Below, piece by piece: positions 24,837 to 33,862 of a DNA stretch of 64,000 nucleotides. Made by a program: the position numbers and the translations under genes. Below the pieces are notes generated by a model that was given only the letters and a program-made list of their open reading frames with translations, had not been told where the DNA came from and ran no database searches. Every line of letters begins with the position of its first letter. Within the stretch, counting starts at the first letter, position 1. Source of the DNA: Mesobacterium pallidum (GTDB lineage Bacteria > Pseudomonadota > Alphaproteobacteria > Rhodobacterales > Rhodobacteraceae); contig NZ_JAIMID010000017.1 of the NCBI RefSeq assembly GCF_019966535.1, positions 1-64,000 of the forward strand. The letters run 5' to 3'.

Positions 24837-25799
24837 ATGACCCTGCCCGCCCTTTGCAGACGCCTTGCCCTGTTGCCCCTGCTGGGCTTCGGCCTCGGCT
24901 GGACCGCCGCGCAAGCCGAAACCATCGCCCTCGGGCTACTCGCGCAGGAACGCATCGCCCTGACCGCCACGGCCAGCGAGCTGGTAACCGAGCTGCCGGT
25001 GCCCGAGGGTACGGCCGTCACCGCCGGCACGCTGCTGGTGCAGCTCGATCCCGGCACGCGCAAGGCGGCCGTGGACGTGGCCCGCGCGCAGCTCGCCATC
25101 GCCAGCGCCGAGGTCGACCGGCTGACCGCCGGGGCCCGCGCCGAAGAGATCGCCATCGCCGAGGCCGGCGTCGCCGCCGCCCGGGCCGCCGCGACCGAGG
25201 CCGAGGCGACGTTGCAACGCGATCGTCAACTGCTGACCAGCGGCACGATCACCGAGGCCCGGCTGCAGGCCACCACCGCCGCCCGCGACGCGGCCGAGGC
25301 CGGGCTGGCCGGCAAGATCGCCGCGCTGGACGAGCTGCGCGCCGGGGCCCGCCCCGAGGACCGCCGCATCGCCGAGGCGCGGCGCGACGCGGCCCTCGCC
25401 TCGCTCGCGGCCGAACAGCGCCGGCTCGACGACCTGCAGATCCGTGCCCCACGCGACGGCGTGCTCGACAGCCTGCCCTGGAACCTGGGCGAGCGGGTAA
25501 CGCTGGGCAGCCCGGTCGCGGTGATGGCCGCCGGGAACCGCCCCTTTGCCCGCGTCTACATCCCCGAGACGGCGCGCGTGGGCCTTGCGACCGGCACCAA
25601 GGTCACGCTGCGGGTGGACGGGCTGGACGCGCAACTCACCGGCAGCGTGCGCTGGATCAGCTCCGAGCCTGCCTTCACGCCCTATTACGGCCTCGACCAG
25701 GCGCAGCGCAGCCGGCTGGTCTACCTGGCCGAGATCGCCCTGCCCGAGGACGCCCCGGACCTGCCCGCCGGCCTGCCGGTCGAAGTCGTGTTGCCGTGA
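24837..25799 (+). CDS. HlyD/YbhG-type membrane fusion protein
   Basis: Periplasmic adaptor of an ABC exporter, 320 residues, with GAGGGG before the ATG at 24837. A signal peptide (LALLPLLGFGLGWTAAQA) is followed by a lipoyl/barrel half (VPEGTAVTAGTLLVQLDP). A long Ala/Glu/Arg helical hairpin forms a coiled coil at residues about 65-200. The second half is IRAPRDGVLDSLPWNLGERV, and a beta-barrel domain to the C-terminus completes it. The stop overlaps the ATPase start by 4 bp (GTGA). The set adaptor-ATPase-permease resembles YbhGFSR-type drug exporters rather than a type I protein secretion system. Confidence 0.88.
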   Translation: MTLPALCRRLALLPLLGFGLGWTAAQAETIALGLLAQERIALTATASELVTELPVPEGTAVTAGTLLVQLDPGTRKAAVDVARAQLAIASAEVDRLTAGARAEEIAIAEAGVAAARAAATEAEATLQRDRQLLTSGTITEARLQATTAARDAAEAGLAGKIAALDELRAGARPEDRRIAEARRDAALASLAAEQRRLDDLQIRAPRDGVLDSLPWNLGERVTLGSPVAVMAAGNRPFARVYIPETARVGLATGTKVTLRVDGLDAQLTGSVRWISSEPAFTPYYGLDQAQRSRLVYLAEIALPEDAPDLPAGLPVEVVLP

Positions 25800-26731
25800 G
25801 CTCCAGGGCCGAGCTGGTGGTCGAGGCGCGCGGCCTCTGCCGCGATTTCGGGCCGAAACGGGCGGTCGACGGCCTCGACCTCGAGATCCCGCGCGGCACG
25901 GTCTATGGCCTTCTCGGCCCCAACGGGTCGGGCAAGACCACCGCCATGCGCATGCTCACCGGCCTGCTGCGCCCCAGCGAGGGCACGGCCCGCGTGCTTG
26001 GCATCCCCCTGCCCGGCCGCGCCGAGCCGCTGAAAAGCCGCATCGGCTACATGACCCAGGGCTTCTCGCTGTACCGTGACCTGACGGTGCACGAGAACCT
26101 GGCGTTTGTCGCCGACATCTACGGCCTCGGCCGCCGCGCCCGCCGCGCGCGCATCGCCGAGTTGATGGAGACCTACGCGCTGGCCGAAATCGCCTCGATC
26201 CGCGCCGGGTCCCTGTCGGGCGGGCAGCGGCAGCGGATGGCGCTGGCGGCGGCGGTGCTGCACGCGCCGGGGCTGCTGTTCCTGGACGAGCCGACCTCGG
26301 CCGTCGATCCCGAAAGCCGGCGGCTCTTTTGGGAGCAGCTGTTCGACCTGGTGGAGGGCGGCACCTCGATCGTCGTCTCGACCCATTTCATGGACGAGGC
26401 CGAGCGCTGCCACCGTATCGCGATCATGGACCGGGGCGTGAAACGCGCCGACGGGACCCCGCGCGAGATGATGGAGGCGATCGCCGGCCGCGTCGTGCAG
26501 GTCGAGGGCGCGGACCTGCGCCATGTCGGGCGCAAGCTGACCGGCGCGCCGGGCATCCTGTCGGTCGCCCAGGTCGGCGCGCGGCTGCGGGTGCTGACCC
26601 GGCAGGGCGTCGCGGCCCCCCTGGCCACCGTCACCGCCGCGCTGGACGGGGCGGCAGAGGTCACGGCCCAGCCGGTCGCCGCCAACCTCGAGGACGTCTT
26701 TGTCTACGCCACGCGGGAGGACGCGCCATGA
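25796..26731 (+). CDS. ABC-2 type exporter ATP-binding protein
   Basis: Cytoplasmic ATPase of 311 residues beginning with GTG at 25796, overlapping the adaptor gene. Motifs are Walker A GPNGSGKTT, Q-loop in GYMTQGFSLY, signature SLSGGQRQRM, Walker B GLLFLDEPTSAVDPES and H-loop VSTHFMDEAERC. The C-terminal about 80 residues are the usual extension of drug-exporter ATPases (DrrA/YbhF type). It overlaps the permease by 4 bp. The substrate is unknown. Confidence 0.92.
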   Translation: MSSRAELVVEARGLCRDFGPKRAVDGLDLEIPRGTVYGLLGPNGSGKTTAMRMLTGLLRPSEGTARVLGIPLPGRAEPLKSRIGYMTQGFSLYRDLTVHENLAFVADIYGLGRRARRARIAELMETYALAEIASIRAGSLSGGQRQRMALAAAVLHAPGLLFLDEPTSAVDPESRRLFWEQLFDLVEGGTSIVVSTHFMDEAERCHRIAIMDRGVKRADGTPREMMEAIAGRVVQVEGADLRHVGRKLTGAPGILSVAQVGARLRVLTRQGVAAPLATVTAALDGAAEVTAQPVAANLEDVFVYATREDAP

Positions 26732-27873
26732 GGTCCCTGCGCCGCATCCTCGCCATCCTGCGCAAGGAGCTGCTGCAACTCCGCCGCGACCGGACCACGT
26801 TCGGCATGGTGGTGATGATCCCGCTGATTCAGCTGATGCTGTTCGGCTACGCGATCAACACCAACGTGCGCAACATCCCCGTGGCGCTGGTCGACCAGGC
26901 CCAGACCGGGCTGTCGCGGGCGCTGGTGCAGATGGTCGAGGCGACGCAGGTCGTCACCTTCACCGAACAACATGCCACTTACCAGGAGGCCGAGGCCGGC
27001 CTGGTCGCCGGCCGCACCCGCGCCGTGCTGGTGATCCCGTCGGACGTGGATTCTCGGCTGGTGCGCAGCCCGGCGGTTTTCCCGACCTCGGGCACCGGGC
27101 CGGACCGTTCGGTGGACCGGCCCGTGGCGCAATGGGTGGTGGACGGGTCCGACACGCTGGTCGCCGCCTCGATCCGGTCGCTGCGGACCATGCCGCTGAC
27201 GGAACTGTTCCGCCAGGCGCCCAACGCCCAGACGCCCACCTTTGCCACCACGCTGCTCTTCAACCCCGAACAGCGCAGCGTGGTCAACATCGTGCCCGGC
27301 CTTGTCGGCATGATCCTGACGATGACCATGGTCATGTTCACCTCGGCCGCGATCGTGCGGGAAAAGGAGCTCGGGAACATGGAGATGCTGATCAACACGC
27401 CGATCCGCCCGCTCGAGCTGATGCTGGGCAAGATCCTGCCTTACGTGGTGATCGGGCTGGTGCAGGCGGCGATCATCCTCGGGCTCGGGCACCTGGTCTT
27501 CGACGTGCCGATCAACGGCGCGGCGCTGGTGATCTTTGCGGTGACGCTGTGCTTCATCCTCGCCAGCCTGGTGCTGGGGCTGATCATCTCGACCATCGCG
27601 TCGAACCAGTTGCAGGCGATGCAGATGACGGTCTTCGTGCTGCTGCCGTCGATCCTGCTGTCGGGCTTCATGTTCCCGTTCGAAGGCATGCCCGAGATCG
27701 CCCAGCACATCGCCAGCGCCCTGCCCGCCACGCATTTCGTCCGTGCGATCCGCGGCGTGGTCCTGCGCGACGCCGGGCTGGCGGAACTGGCACCGGACAT
27801 CCTCTGGCTCTGCCTCTTCACGCTCGCGGGGCTGGTGTTGGCCGCGCTGCGGTTCCGCAAGCGACTGGGCTGA
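26728..27873 (+). CDS. ABC-2 type exporter permease (YbhS/YbhR-like)
   Basis: Inner-membrane permease of 381 residues. The N-terminal motif ILRKELLQLRRDRTTFGMVV leads into the first helix. A large periplasmic loop (residues about 45-180) follows. Five helices run from IVPGLVGMILTMTMVMFTSA to LFTLAGLVLAALRF. The conserved IVREKELGNMEMLINTPIRP loop of ABC2_membrane_3 permeases is present. It is translationally coupled to the ATPase and is the last gene before tRNA-Gly. One permease gene implies a homodimer. Confidence 0.92.
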   Translation: MRSLRRILAILRKELLQLRRDRTTFGMVVMIPLIQLMLFGYAINTNVRNIPVALVDQAQTGLSRALVQMVEATQVVTFTEQHATYQEAEAGLVAGRTRAVLVIPSDVDSRLVRSPAVFPTSGTGPDRSVDRPVAQWVVDGSDTLVAASIRSLRTMPLTELFRQAPNAQTPTFATTLLFNPEQRSVVNIVPGLVGMILTMTMVMFTSAAIVREKELGNMEMLINTPIRPLELMLGKILPYVVIGLVQAAIILGLGHLVFDVPINGAALVIFAVTLCFILASLVLGLIISTIASNQLQAMQMTVFVLLPSILLSGFMFPFEGMPEIAQHIASALPATHFVRAIRGVVLRDAGLAELAPDILWLCLFTLAGLVLAALRFRKRLG

Positions 27874-27961
27874 CGCGCCGCCGGTGAAGGGCGCGCAGCA
27901 GGCCGACCGCTGGCGCCATCCTCGCAAGGGGCGGATTCTGGGCAAGTTGTCAGGGGGTTTC

Positions 27962-28035
27962 TGGAGCGGGCGACGGGAATCGAACCCGTATCATCAGCTT
28001 GGAAGGCTGAGGTCTTACCATTACACAACGCCCGC
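27962..28035 (-). tRNA. tRNA-Gly (anticodon TCC)
   Basis: On the minus strand the 7-bp acceptor stem GCGGGCG/CGCCCGC closes a full cloverleaf. The D arm includes TGTAATGGTAAGAC. The anticodon stem TCAGC/GCTGA has loop CTTCCAA with anticodon TCC. The T arm is CGGGTTCGATTCCCG. Discriminator T is followed by an encoded CCA. The length is 74 nt. Confidence 0.97.
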
Positions 28036-28130
28036 TCGGTGCAGATCCTGTTATGATATGCTGTTTTTGGGGTCAAGGGCGAACTCGTCGGAGGACGCAA
28101 CCGACTGCTTGACCAACCCTTCGAGGTCTC

Positions 28131-28897
28131 ATGATACGAGGCGTTCTGCTCGACATCGCCGGGGTGTTCCATGACGGCGACAGCGCTGTTTCGGGATCCG
28201 CGGACGCCGTCAGGCGGCTCCGTGATGCAGGTTTCCCTGAACGCTTCCTGACCAATGCGACACGTCGACCCGAACGGGTCATTCTCGACAAACTCCGCAG
28301 TTTCGGCATCGAGACGACTTCGGATGACCTTCTGACGCCGGCATCCGCGGCCCGTACCTGGATGGAGACCATGGCCATTCCCCGCATATCCTGCTGTATC
28401 CGGACCTGGACGAGGATTTCACCGATGACCCCCGGGACGGACCCGTCGCGAGGGTGGTCGGCGATGCCGGGCCATACCTTACCTACAACCGTCGAAACAC
28501 GGCCTCCCGCCAGTTGACCAGGGGCGCACCGTTTCTCGAGCTGGCCGCCAACCGCGTGTTTCGTGACACAGACGGCGATCTGAGCCTCGACGCAGGCGCG
28601 TTCCTGCGGGCGCCGGAGTACTCCAGCGACACGAATGCCACGCTGGTGGGCAAGCCCACCGCAACATATTTCGCCGCCGGCGCCGACAGTCTCGGCAGCA
28701 CCCTCTCGGAAGTCGCGATGGTGGGCGACGACACCGAGGGCGACATTGCAGGAGAGCTCTCCGCTGGACTGGGCATGGGTATCCTCGTGCGATCAAGCAA
28801 ATACCGTCCCGGCGATGAAGGACGAGCAACCCCGACGCCGCCCTGCGTGGCAGACAACTCCGAAGCTGCGGTAGAAATCATTCTGAAACGACGCTGA
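28131..28897 (+). pseudogene. LHPP/NagD-like HAD phosphatase, frameshifted
   Basis: The N-terminal part (MIRGVLLDIAGVFHDG, SGSADAVRRLRDAGF, RFLTNATRRP) and the C-terminal part (LVGKPTATYF, VAMVGDDTEGDIAGELSAGL) are those of a class IIA HAD phosphatase of the phospholysine/phosphohistidine/pyrophosphate type. They lie in different frames. Reading frame 1 to about 28368 and frame 2 from there (HGHSPHILLYPDLDEDFTDD) restores a continuous 255-residue protein. A single-base indel near 28362-28370 is therefore the only lesion. All HAD motifs survive. The lesion could be a sequencing error or recent inactivation. Confidence 0.8.
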
Positions 28898-29201
28898 ACC
28901 TCTAACCGAAGGACCTGTCGCCGCTTGGCGTTACCAGGACCCTCAAGACGTTCGCAACGAAAAGAAGGGCGGAGAGCGGTCCTTCTCCGCGCATGAAACG
29001 AACGACCGCTCAGGGCCGCGCGCATCGTGCAGCGCCGCATGACCGCTTCGAGCCCAATTATATTCTCGGCGACGTTCAGCATATTTGAACGCACAGGGCG
29101 TCATGCGGCCGGGGGGTCAGACACCACGCATTTCGGACCTGTTGCGCTACATTCCGCCACCCCACGCGCCGCTCCCGCACGGGGTGTTCTTTCAGCCTAG
29201 A
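28898..29201. other. Intergenic, nothing recognised
   Basis: About 300 bp between the HAD remnant and the convergent hydrolase. No protein-like frame with family features and no T-tracted hairpin is seen. A short AT-richer patch (CCCAATTATATTCTCGG) lies near 29055. Confidence 0.5.
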
Positions 29202-30944
29202 TCACTCCTCGGCGAAGGGCATCGTCCCGATGCTCAGCCACGAGGCGTGATCCCCGCCAGTGTGGATCACATGTCGCCCCTTGTTGGCGGGCGTCAGGTT
29301 TTTCGTTCCCGGCATCGCGCCACCCAGCGTGTTGTGGCCACCGATCGTCAGGCGCAGCGCTTCACCCGGGTAAAGCAGCAGGCCCATCGGAAAGAGTTCG
29401 ATGTCCAGCGTCACCATCGCACCAGGGGTAAGCTTTTCAACACGATCAAAGCTATGCACAGGCAGATCTTCCGTCGTCTTTTCCGCATCCAGATGACGCA
29501 TCGAGGCACGCAGTCGCCCGTTCGAGCCTTTGTAGCAAAGGATCGAGGCGCCTGCGCGGGTCATGCCAAACATCTGCGGCCCTTTGTTGGGAACTGTGAT
29601 TTGCTCAAGCACTTTGCCATCAGCATCGACCTTTTGCAGCAGCACGAAGATGTCCATATCATCCGCCTCAAGAGCTGCAGCATTCAGATGAAGGCGGGGA
29701 TACCCGACAAAGGCAGTGTTAGCGTCCACTCTCATTTCAAAGCTCACTTGCCCCTCGGGAACGGTTGCGTCGTAGCTAAGGCTACCGGCCTCCGGACTTG
29801 CCGTCGTCAGACTGTTTTCGGCGGCATCGAGGTAAAACCGAGTCGTGACGGCCTTTTTCGGCGGGAATTGGTCAGCGACCAGACCGATGCGGTCGTTACC
29901 TTCCAGATCGTGCAGCGTGTAACGCACAATCGGCGTATCGTCCCAGCCGTTGTCGATGCCCTTGAGAAAACGGTCGAAGAACTTCAGCAGATCAAGCTGG
30001 TTTTCCTCGGTGTAGTAGTCCGGCCATTCCATTGTGGCGTGGATACGTAGCCACTTCTGCTCGGACGCGATGCTCCGCCAGCCACGGAACGTGCCCGGTG
30101 TGTGGATCGAGTTCGAATAGCTGGCAACGACATAGGCCGGCACATCGATCTTGGAGAAGTCCGCAGCCCGACGTTCCCAAAGTGAATCGCGCAGGGGGTG
30201 GGCGTCGGCATCCATGATCAGGTCTTCACGCTGGTTCTTGCCGATGTAGGCATAGCGCAGCGTTTCCGAGAAGCCGTAGTCGGGGATACCACCCCGCATG
30301 ATCAGGTCGCGGTAGATGTCGGACATCCCTTCCCACGGTGCAATCGCCGCAAGGTGCGCAGGACGTTCGGCCGCCATGAACCACTGGGATGCCGTCAGAT
30401 ACGAGTTGCCGGATGCCGCGACCTTGCCATTGCTCCAGTCCTGCGTGCCGCACCATTCGACGAGGTCATGGAAATCCTCGCCTTCTTCGCGGCTCCACCA
30501 GCGCGAGTCACCGTCGGAATTGTGGCTGCCGCGCGGATCAGGGTGGCAAATGGCATAACCACGGGCGCACCACCAGGCCGGATCGGGGCCTTCGAATTTT
30601 TGCAGGCCCGACAGATGGCTCGTACCGATCCCCAGAAGGCCGAAGAGATCGTCATACTGGGGCGCGTTGCCGCGGCTCTTGCCATAGGGGCTCCATGCGA
30701 CGATCACCGGCACCTTTTCCTCTGTCACGGGGCGCAGCACATCGGTGTAGATCGTCGTGCCATCGCGCAGTGTCACGGCGACGTCCTTTTCGTAAATGAT
30801 GTCGACCGTCAGCGGTGCGCAGGTTTCGCTCACGCGGAACCCCTTGGGCAGAAAGACCGTGCTGGGCTTGAAGCCGCTGAAGAGGCCATGACGGCTGATG
30901 TCATCAGGCAGCGACGGCTGTTTTGCGTAGATGAAGTTGTTCAT
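29202..30944 (-). CDS. CocE/NonD-family (peptidase S15-like) hydrolase
   Basis: Alpha/beta hydrolase of 580 residues in the X-Pro dipeptidyl-peptidase/cocaine-esterase family, acting on acyl esters or amides. The N-terminal hydrolase domain has RDGTTIYTDVLRP, the oxyanion-side Tyr in VAWSPYGKSRG, DPRGSHNSDGD and the nucleophile elbow ASGNSYLTASQ (Ser in G-N-S-Y). The C-terminal jelly-roll domain runs from about residue 350 (FYLDAAENSLT) to the end. There is no signal peptide, so it is probably cytoplasmic. It is divergent from a TetR regulator across a palindrome-containing gap. Codon use is visibly less GC-extreme than the genes left of 27.9 kb, consistent with acquisition. The substrate is not predictable. 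Confidence 0.85.
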   Translation of the reverse strand: MNNFIYAKQPSLPDDISRHGLFSGFKPSTVFLPKGFRVSETCAPLTVDIIYEKDVAVTLRDGTTIYTDVLRPVTEEKVPVIVAWSPYGKSRGNAPQYDDLFGLLGIGTSHLSGLQKFEGPDPAWWCARGYAICHPDPRGSHNSDGDSRWWSREEGEDFHDLVEWCGTQDWSNGKVAASGNSYLTASQWFMAAERPAHLAAIAPWEGMSDIYRDLIMRGGIPDYGFSETLRYAYIGKNQREDLIMDADAHPLRDSLWERRAADFSKIDVPAYVVASYSNSIHTPGTFRGWRSIASEQKWLRIHATMEWPDYYTEENQLDLLKFFDRFLKGIDNGWDDTPIVRYTLHDLEGNDRIGLVADQFPPKKAVTTRFYLDAAENSLTTASPEAGSLSYDATVPEGQVSFEMRVDANTAFVGYPRLHLNAAALEADDMDIFVLLQKVDADGKVLEQITVPNKGPQMFGMTRAGASILCYKGSNGRLRASMRHLDAEKTTEDLPVHSFDRVEKLTPGAMVTLDIELFPMGLLLYPGEALRLTIGGHNTLGGAMPGTKNLTPANKGRHVIHTGGDHASWLSIGTMPFAEE

Positions 30945-31048
30945 TTTCTCATTCTTTCATTGGGTTGCCGATCGCGTGGGTCACACGGCGAGGTCGGCTC
31001 AGCCGACTTATGCTTGGAGTTTCCGACTCGGATTTAACTCTACATACG

Positions 31049-31088
31049 TTGATATAAATGTGGCTATGCTTATGTCAACACTTGTTGA
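31049..31088. promoter_or_regulatory. Candidate promoter/operator between the hydrolase and TetR genes
   Basis: The AT-rich gap contains TCAAC-ACTT-GTTGA at 31075-31088, a perfect inverted repeat 62 bp before the TetR start. A related half site GTTGAT lies at 31048-31053. TTGATA at 31049-31054 could be a -35 element. The position fits a TetR operator controlling both divergent genes. Confidence 0.5.
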
Positions 31089-31149
31089 TTTTATCGGTTG
31101 CGGGTACCTTTCGACAAAAGCCCAGCGACCAAGAGACGGTGACTGATCA

Positions 31150-31758
31150 ATGTCCGCACAAGATAAAGCCGACAGTCCCAAGCTCGGGCGCCGTTCGGGC
31201 CCCAGCACGACCCGTGACGACGTGCTTCGTGCGGCGCAAAAGCGTTTTGCCCGAGACGGTTTTGATGGAACTTCAATCCGCAAGGTCGCTGCAGATGCCG
31301 GGGTTGATCCCGCCCTGGTGATGCAGTTCTTCAAATCCAAGGACGGCCTCTTCGCCGCGAGCCTTACGCTCTCGGACGAGGTGCAGGACCATATCACGGC
31401 TGCCTTTGACGGCCCTCGGGATCGATTGGGTCAAAATCTTGCCGTGGCATTCCTGAACCTTTGGGAAGATAGCCAAGACCGGCCGCCTTTGATGGCAGCT
31501 CTGCGCGGCGCAGCCTCCAACACTTACGCAGCCGAGCAGCTCGGCCAGTTTGTCCAAAACCGACTGGTCAAGGTGATCGGGCCCAAGGTGGGCAGTGGCC
31601 CCGAGGCAGCGCGCCGTGCGGGTCTCGTTCTGTCGATGCTGATGGGGCTGGTCCTGACGCGGAACATAGTAGTCGTGCCATTGACCGCCGACCTTACACG
31701 GGCCGAGATTGCTCAGACAATCGCGCCATCGATACAGATCTTGCTCGACGGCGCCTGA
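31150..31758 (+). CDS. TetR-family transcriptional regulator
   Basis: Repressor of 202 residues. The N-terminal helix-turn-helix (VLRAAQKRFARDGFDGTSIR, then KVAADAGVDPALVMQFFKSK) is typical TetR. The C-terminal domain (LVLSMLMGLVLTRNIVVVPL region) resembles the PsrA/TetR_C_17-type ligand domains seen in actinobacterial and proteobacterial members. Divergent orientation to the CocE-type hydrolase suggests that it represses that gene and senses its substrate or product. It probably binds the inverted repeat at 31075. Confidence 0.9.
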   Translation: MSAQDKADSPKLGRRSGPSTTRDDVLRAAQKRFARDGFDGTSIRKVAADAGVDPALVMQFFKSKDGLFAASLTLSDEVQDHITAAFDGPRDRLGQNLAVAFLNLWEDSQDRPPLMAALRGAASNTYAAEQLGQFVQNRLVKVIGPKVGSGPEAARRAGLVLSMLMGLVLTRNIVVVPLTADLTRAEIAQTIAPSIQILLDGA

Positions 31759-32450
31759 AAGCGACGATTGCGCAACGAACATCTGCTTCGTCTCGCTCGC
31801 CGGACCCTATGCGCCAGCCAGGATTTGTCAGCCGCGACCGGCGGCTATCACGGATTGCGCTACAGTATTTTCATTGAGGGATGAAGGTCAGGTTTGGGCC
31901 GGAACCAGCCGTAACCAGCGCTTGGCATTAAGGCAGGTAGGGCCGCTCACGGGCACTGACCTGGATGGCAGGCTGGGTTTCTCGCGTGCCATACGCTGAG
32001 GCTGCTGAACCGGCCGCGATGGGTTCGAGTTTCAACGACGAGCACTCCATCCTCGATCCCGGCCCGGCGAATGGTCGCCTTGGTCAAAGCGACACCCAGA
32101 GGTCGGCCCGACACCGTCAGCACCCGCACGCGCTGGTTTTCGACCAGCAAGACCAAGCCCTCTTCGACCAGCAGGTCACATTTGGTCGTGCAGTCCTGCA
32201 GCCCCACAAGGCGGTCTTCCGGCCACTCTGCGCATACGATGCGGCGGAGCATTCTGAAGCTTGGAATTGGCGCGTTTCCTGCGGTGCAACGGTGCGGGCC
32301 GCTCGCAACTCACATCGTCGAGCAACACCGCGCAAGGTCAAGAGACAACGGCAATGCGATCTGAAAGGCTGGGCACCAGCATCACGATGTTCAGCCGGAA
32401 GGTGATCTTCTGGCACTTGACCTGCGCCCTGCGAAATTCTTCACCCTCCA
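31759..32450. other. Gene-poor stretch, possible unidentified remnant
   Basis: No confident gene. The minus strand at 31947-32252 can encode 101 residues with a hydrophobic, protein-like core (LVGLQDCTTKCDLLVEEGLV, VRVLTVSGRPLGVALTKA), but I recognise no family and the ends look unnatural. It may be a fragment. A 37-codon minus frame (MEGEEFRRAQVKCQK) starts at the end of the downstream oxidase gene and is probably fortuitous. Confidence 0.4.
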
Positions 32451-33839
32451 TCAGACAACCTTTCCCGGGTTCATGATGTTGTCCGGATCCACCGTCGCCT
32501 TCAGGCGCTGCATCAGGCGGTAGGCGCCACCATGCTCCTTCTGCATGTACCGCTTCTTGCCCGTTCCGATGCCGTGCTCGCCGGAAACGGTGCCGCCGAA
32601 GGACAGGGCGATATCGTTGATCGTAGCGGCGAGCGCCTTTGCGCGACAGGCTTCCTCCGGGTTCTCCGGGTCGATCAGGAGGATGAGGTGAAAATTGCCG
32701 TCGCCGACGTGCCCGACGAGCGGCGCGGTCAGGCCGGAGGCCGCGATCTCCTGCTTGGTGCGGCGAATGCAGTCCGCCAGCGCAGAGATCGGCACGCAGC
32801 AGTCTGTCAGCAGACCCGTCGCCCCCGGTCGTAGCGCGCGGCCCGCGTAGTAGGCCTCGTGCCGGGCGGCCCAAAGTGCATTGCGCTCCTCCATTTTCGT
32901 CGACCCGGCAAAGTTGCTGGCGCCATGGGTCTCCGCAATCTCGCGGAAGAGCGCGACCTGCTCGGCGACACCGGCTTGCGTGCCGTGGAATTCGAGGAAG
33001 AGATGTGGCTTTTCCGGCAGGCCCAATTCGGGCTTGAACAGGTTCATGCCCCCCATCTGCACATCGTCCAGCAGTTCGATCCGCGCCATGGGCAAGCCGC
33101 ATTGGATCGCGAGGATCACCATGTTCACCGCGTCATCCACCGTCTCGAAAGCGCAGGTGGCAGATAGGATCGCTTCGGGCTGGCCGTGCAGCTTGACCGT
33201 CAATTCGGTGATGACGCCCAGCGTGCCCTCGGCACCGACGAAGAGGTGCGTCAAGTCATAGCCGGTCGAGGACTTGCGGGCGCGACTGCCGGTGCGGATG
33301 ATCTCGCCGTCGGGTAGCACGACCTCCAGCGCAAGGACGTTCTCGCGCATGGTGCCGTAGCGCACGGTATTGGTGCCGGACGCGCGCGTGGACGCCATGC
33401 CGCCCATCGACGCGTCCGCACCGGGGTCGACGGTGAACATCAGCCCCGTGCCGCGCAGCGCGTCGTTCAGCTGCGTGCGTCGCACACCGGGCTGGACCAC
33501 CGCGTCGAGATCGCTTTCGTGGATCTCGAGCACCCTGTCCATGCGGCTCATGTCGAGGCTGACGCCGCCATCGACCGGGACCACCTGGCCTTCGAGCGAG
33601 GTGCCGAAGCCGTAGGGGATCACCGGGCAGCCATGGCGGGTGCAGATCTGCAGGATCTTTGACACCTCCTGCGTGTTCTCCGGAAAGGCCACGGCATCCG
33701 GTGCGACGGGGGGAGTGTGGGCTTCGTCATGGGAGTGCTGTTGCAGGATCGAGCTGCCGGTGGACAGCCGCGCCCCCAGCAGATCGCGCAGGGCGTCGAG
33801 CGCCGCGTCGCGGGACCGGCGGGTCATGTCTTCGGGCAT
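32451..33839 (-). CDS. FAD-linked 2-hydroxyacid oxidase (D-lactate dehydrogenase/GlcD type)
   Basis: FAD-dependent oxidoreductase of 462 residues oxidising a D-2-hydroxyacid to the 2-oxoacid, with electrons passed to the respiratory chain. The FAD_binding_4 domain has VIPYGFGTSLEGQ and VDPGADASMGGMASTRASGT. The C-terminal FAD-oxidase domain holds GHVGDGNFHLIL and the closing GTVSGEHGIGTGKKRYM, both signatures of D-lactate/glycolate oxidases. It lies 24 bp downstream of the sulfatase gene and shares its operon with marR. Co-location with a tctCBA importer suggests catabolism of an imported organic acid. The exact substrate is open. Confidence 0.88.
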   Translation of the reverse strand: MPEDMTRRSRDAALDALRDLLGARLSTGSSILQQHSHDEAHTPPVAPDAVAFPENTQEVSKILQICTRHGCPVIPYGFGTSLEGQVVPVDGGVSLDMSRMDRVLEIHESDLDAVVQPGVRRTQLNDALRGTGLMFTVDPGADASMGGMASTRASGTNTVRYGTMRENVLALEVVLPDGEIIRTGSRARKSSTGYDLTHLFVGAEGTLGVITELTVKLHGQPEAILSATCAFETVDDAVNMVILAIQCGLPMARIELLDDVQMGGMNLFKPELGLPEKPHLFLEFHGTQAGVAEQVALFREIAETHGASNFAGSTKMEERNALWAARHEAYYAGRALRPGATGLLTDCCVPISALADCIRRTKQEIAASGLTAPLVGHVGDGNFHLILLIDPENPEEACRAKALAATINDIALSFGGTVSGEHGIGTGKKRYMQKEHGGAYRLMQRLKATVDPDNIMNPGKVV

Positions 33840-33862
33840 CTTTGGTTCTTCCAGGTATCAGG

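Noticed and set aside
24140..25795. A plus-strand extension that would fuse a 550-residue Ala/Arg/Pro-rich domain to the exporter ATPase
   Set aside because: It runs antisense to the D/G/R-rich gene and through the HlyD gene in another frame. The GTG at 25796 with the GTGA overlap explains the ATPase start.
24837..27873. Type I secretion system for the nearby RTX proteins
   Set aside because: The HlyD-like adaptor is coupled to a separate ATPase and an ABC-2 permease, not to an HlyB-type fused exporter, and no TolC gene is present.
27962..28060. Integrative element attachment site in tRNA-Gly
   Set aside because: No repeat of the tRNA 3' end was noticed nearby and no adjacent integrase is present; the recombinase remnants are far away.
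31947..32252. A 101-residue minus-strand gene
   Set aside because: The peptide has a protein-like hydrophobic rhythm, but I recognise no family, start context or neighbour logic. It is kept as a possible remnant in the intergenic note only.
32346..32456. A 37-codon minus-strand gene starting at the end of the oxidase gene
   Set aside because: It is too short, has no family features, and its start lies at the stop of the oxidase gene without independent support.
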